Assembly (NCBI GenBank): GCA_946122785.1
Contig: CAMGYJ010000009.1
Span: forward strand, 4,246,937-4,310,936
Reading direction: 5' to 3'
Length of the DNA: 64,000 nt
Source: Linum tenue
Lineage: Eukaryota; Streptophyta; Magnoliopsida; Malpighiales; Linaceae
Shown piece by piece: positions 63,656 through 64,000 of the stretch. Numbering within the stretch: the stretch's first letter is position 1; each line of letters starts with the position of its first letter. The notes beneath the pieces were generated by a model. That model saw only the letters and a list, made by a program, of their open reading frames with translations, was not told the DNA's origin and made no database searches. The translations under genes and the position numbers were made by a program.

Positions 63656-64000
63656 GCAAATCCTATATATTTTTGTTACCGTATGTAATATTCTTCTCAA
63701 GTGTGGCCTAGTTCTCTACTATGTCCTGGATCCGCCGATGCTTCCTTCACTCTTTAACTTATTTCCCTTTTGTTAACAATATGTTAGTTATTTATTGCTT
63801 AGTAGATGTACAAAATTCGAAGATAGTATTCTACTCTATCTTATGGATTAGTGGCTGTTTTATGATGAGATGCTTTGAATCGTTTTAGTAATTCTATCTT
63901 TGCTCATTTCATGATTTATTAGGTTTATTTGTAACTATAATTGAATATCTACATGTTAATGTTGGATGTATGGGGCTGATAATACCTATGGGTATACGAA
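63656..64000. other. AT-rich intergenic DNA at the window edge, no gene recognised
   Basis: No supported feature. Confidence 0.5.

Overview
The window is nuclear DNA of a flowering plant, most likely a non-grass eudicot. The evidence is split genes with GT-AG introns, plant-only families (fibrillin, PLS-type PPR, CML18-like calmodulin, plant JMJ13/JMJ706-type demethylase), AT-rich intergenic DNA and a dense set of plant-type transposons. I cannot place the species.

Genes lie in three islands. Island 1 (8.8-15.1 kb, minus strand) is one 11-exon gene for a JmjN/JmjC/C5HC2 histone demethylase. Island 2 (34.3-46.0 kb) holds a plastid fibrillin (PAP3/FBN2-like), an intronless CML18-like calmodulin-like gene, the dolichol-phosphate-mannose synthase subunit DPM2, a divergent intronless PPR gene, and a conserved plant gene of unknown function. 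Island 3 (49.1-55.1 kb) holds a small membrane protein of unknown function, the mitochondrial glycine-cleavage H protein, and a divergent gene joining a ubiquitin-like domain to a SAYSvFN domain. For every multi-exon gene I placed exon borders by hand from splice sites, and each joined CDS is a whole number of codons. The genes serve unrelated cell functions; two pairs (DPM2/PPR and H protein/SAYSvFN) are head-to-head and may share promoters.

The rest is largely transposon-derived. The 3.1-7.4 kb region is a satellite with a 323-bp unit built of two diverged halves, interrupted by a hAT MITE whose empty site is preserved in sister units. Bounded elements supported by target-site duplications (TSDs) include LINE 3' ends (745-1350, 20291-20495), hAT-type elements (1889, 4815, 15220, 33001, 59120), Mutator-type elements (26966, 29132, 38237), a Harbinger-like MITE (47609), a Helitron with both ends (24956-25932) and a tRNA-derived SINE (about 17.3-17.6 kb).

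The most unusual object is a 1.18-kb Pack-MULE at 38237-39416. It has 280-bp inverted repeats and a perfect 10-bp TSD, and it carries the start of an F-box gene and, on the other strand, the 5' region and first codons of a histone H2A gene. No viral genes, CRISPR arrays, rRNA or intact tRNA genes were seen.
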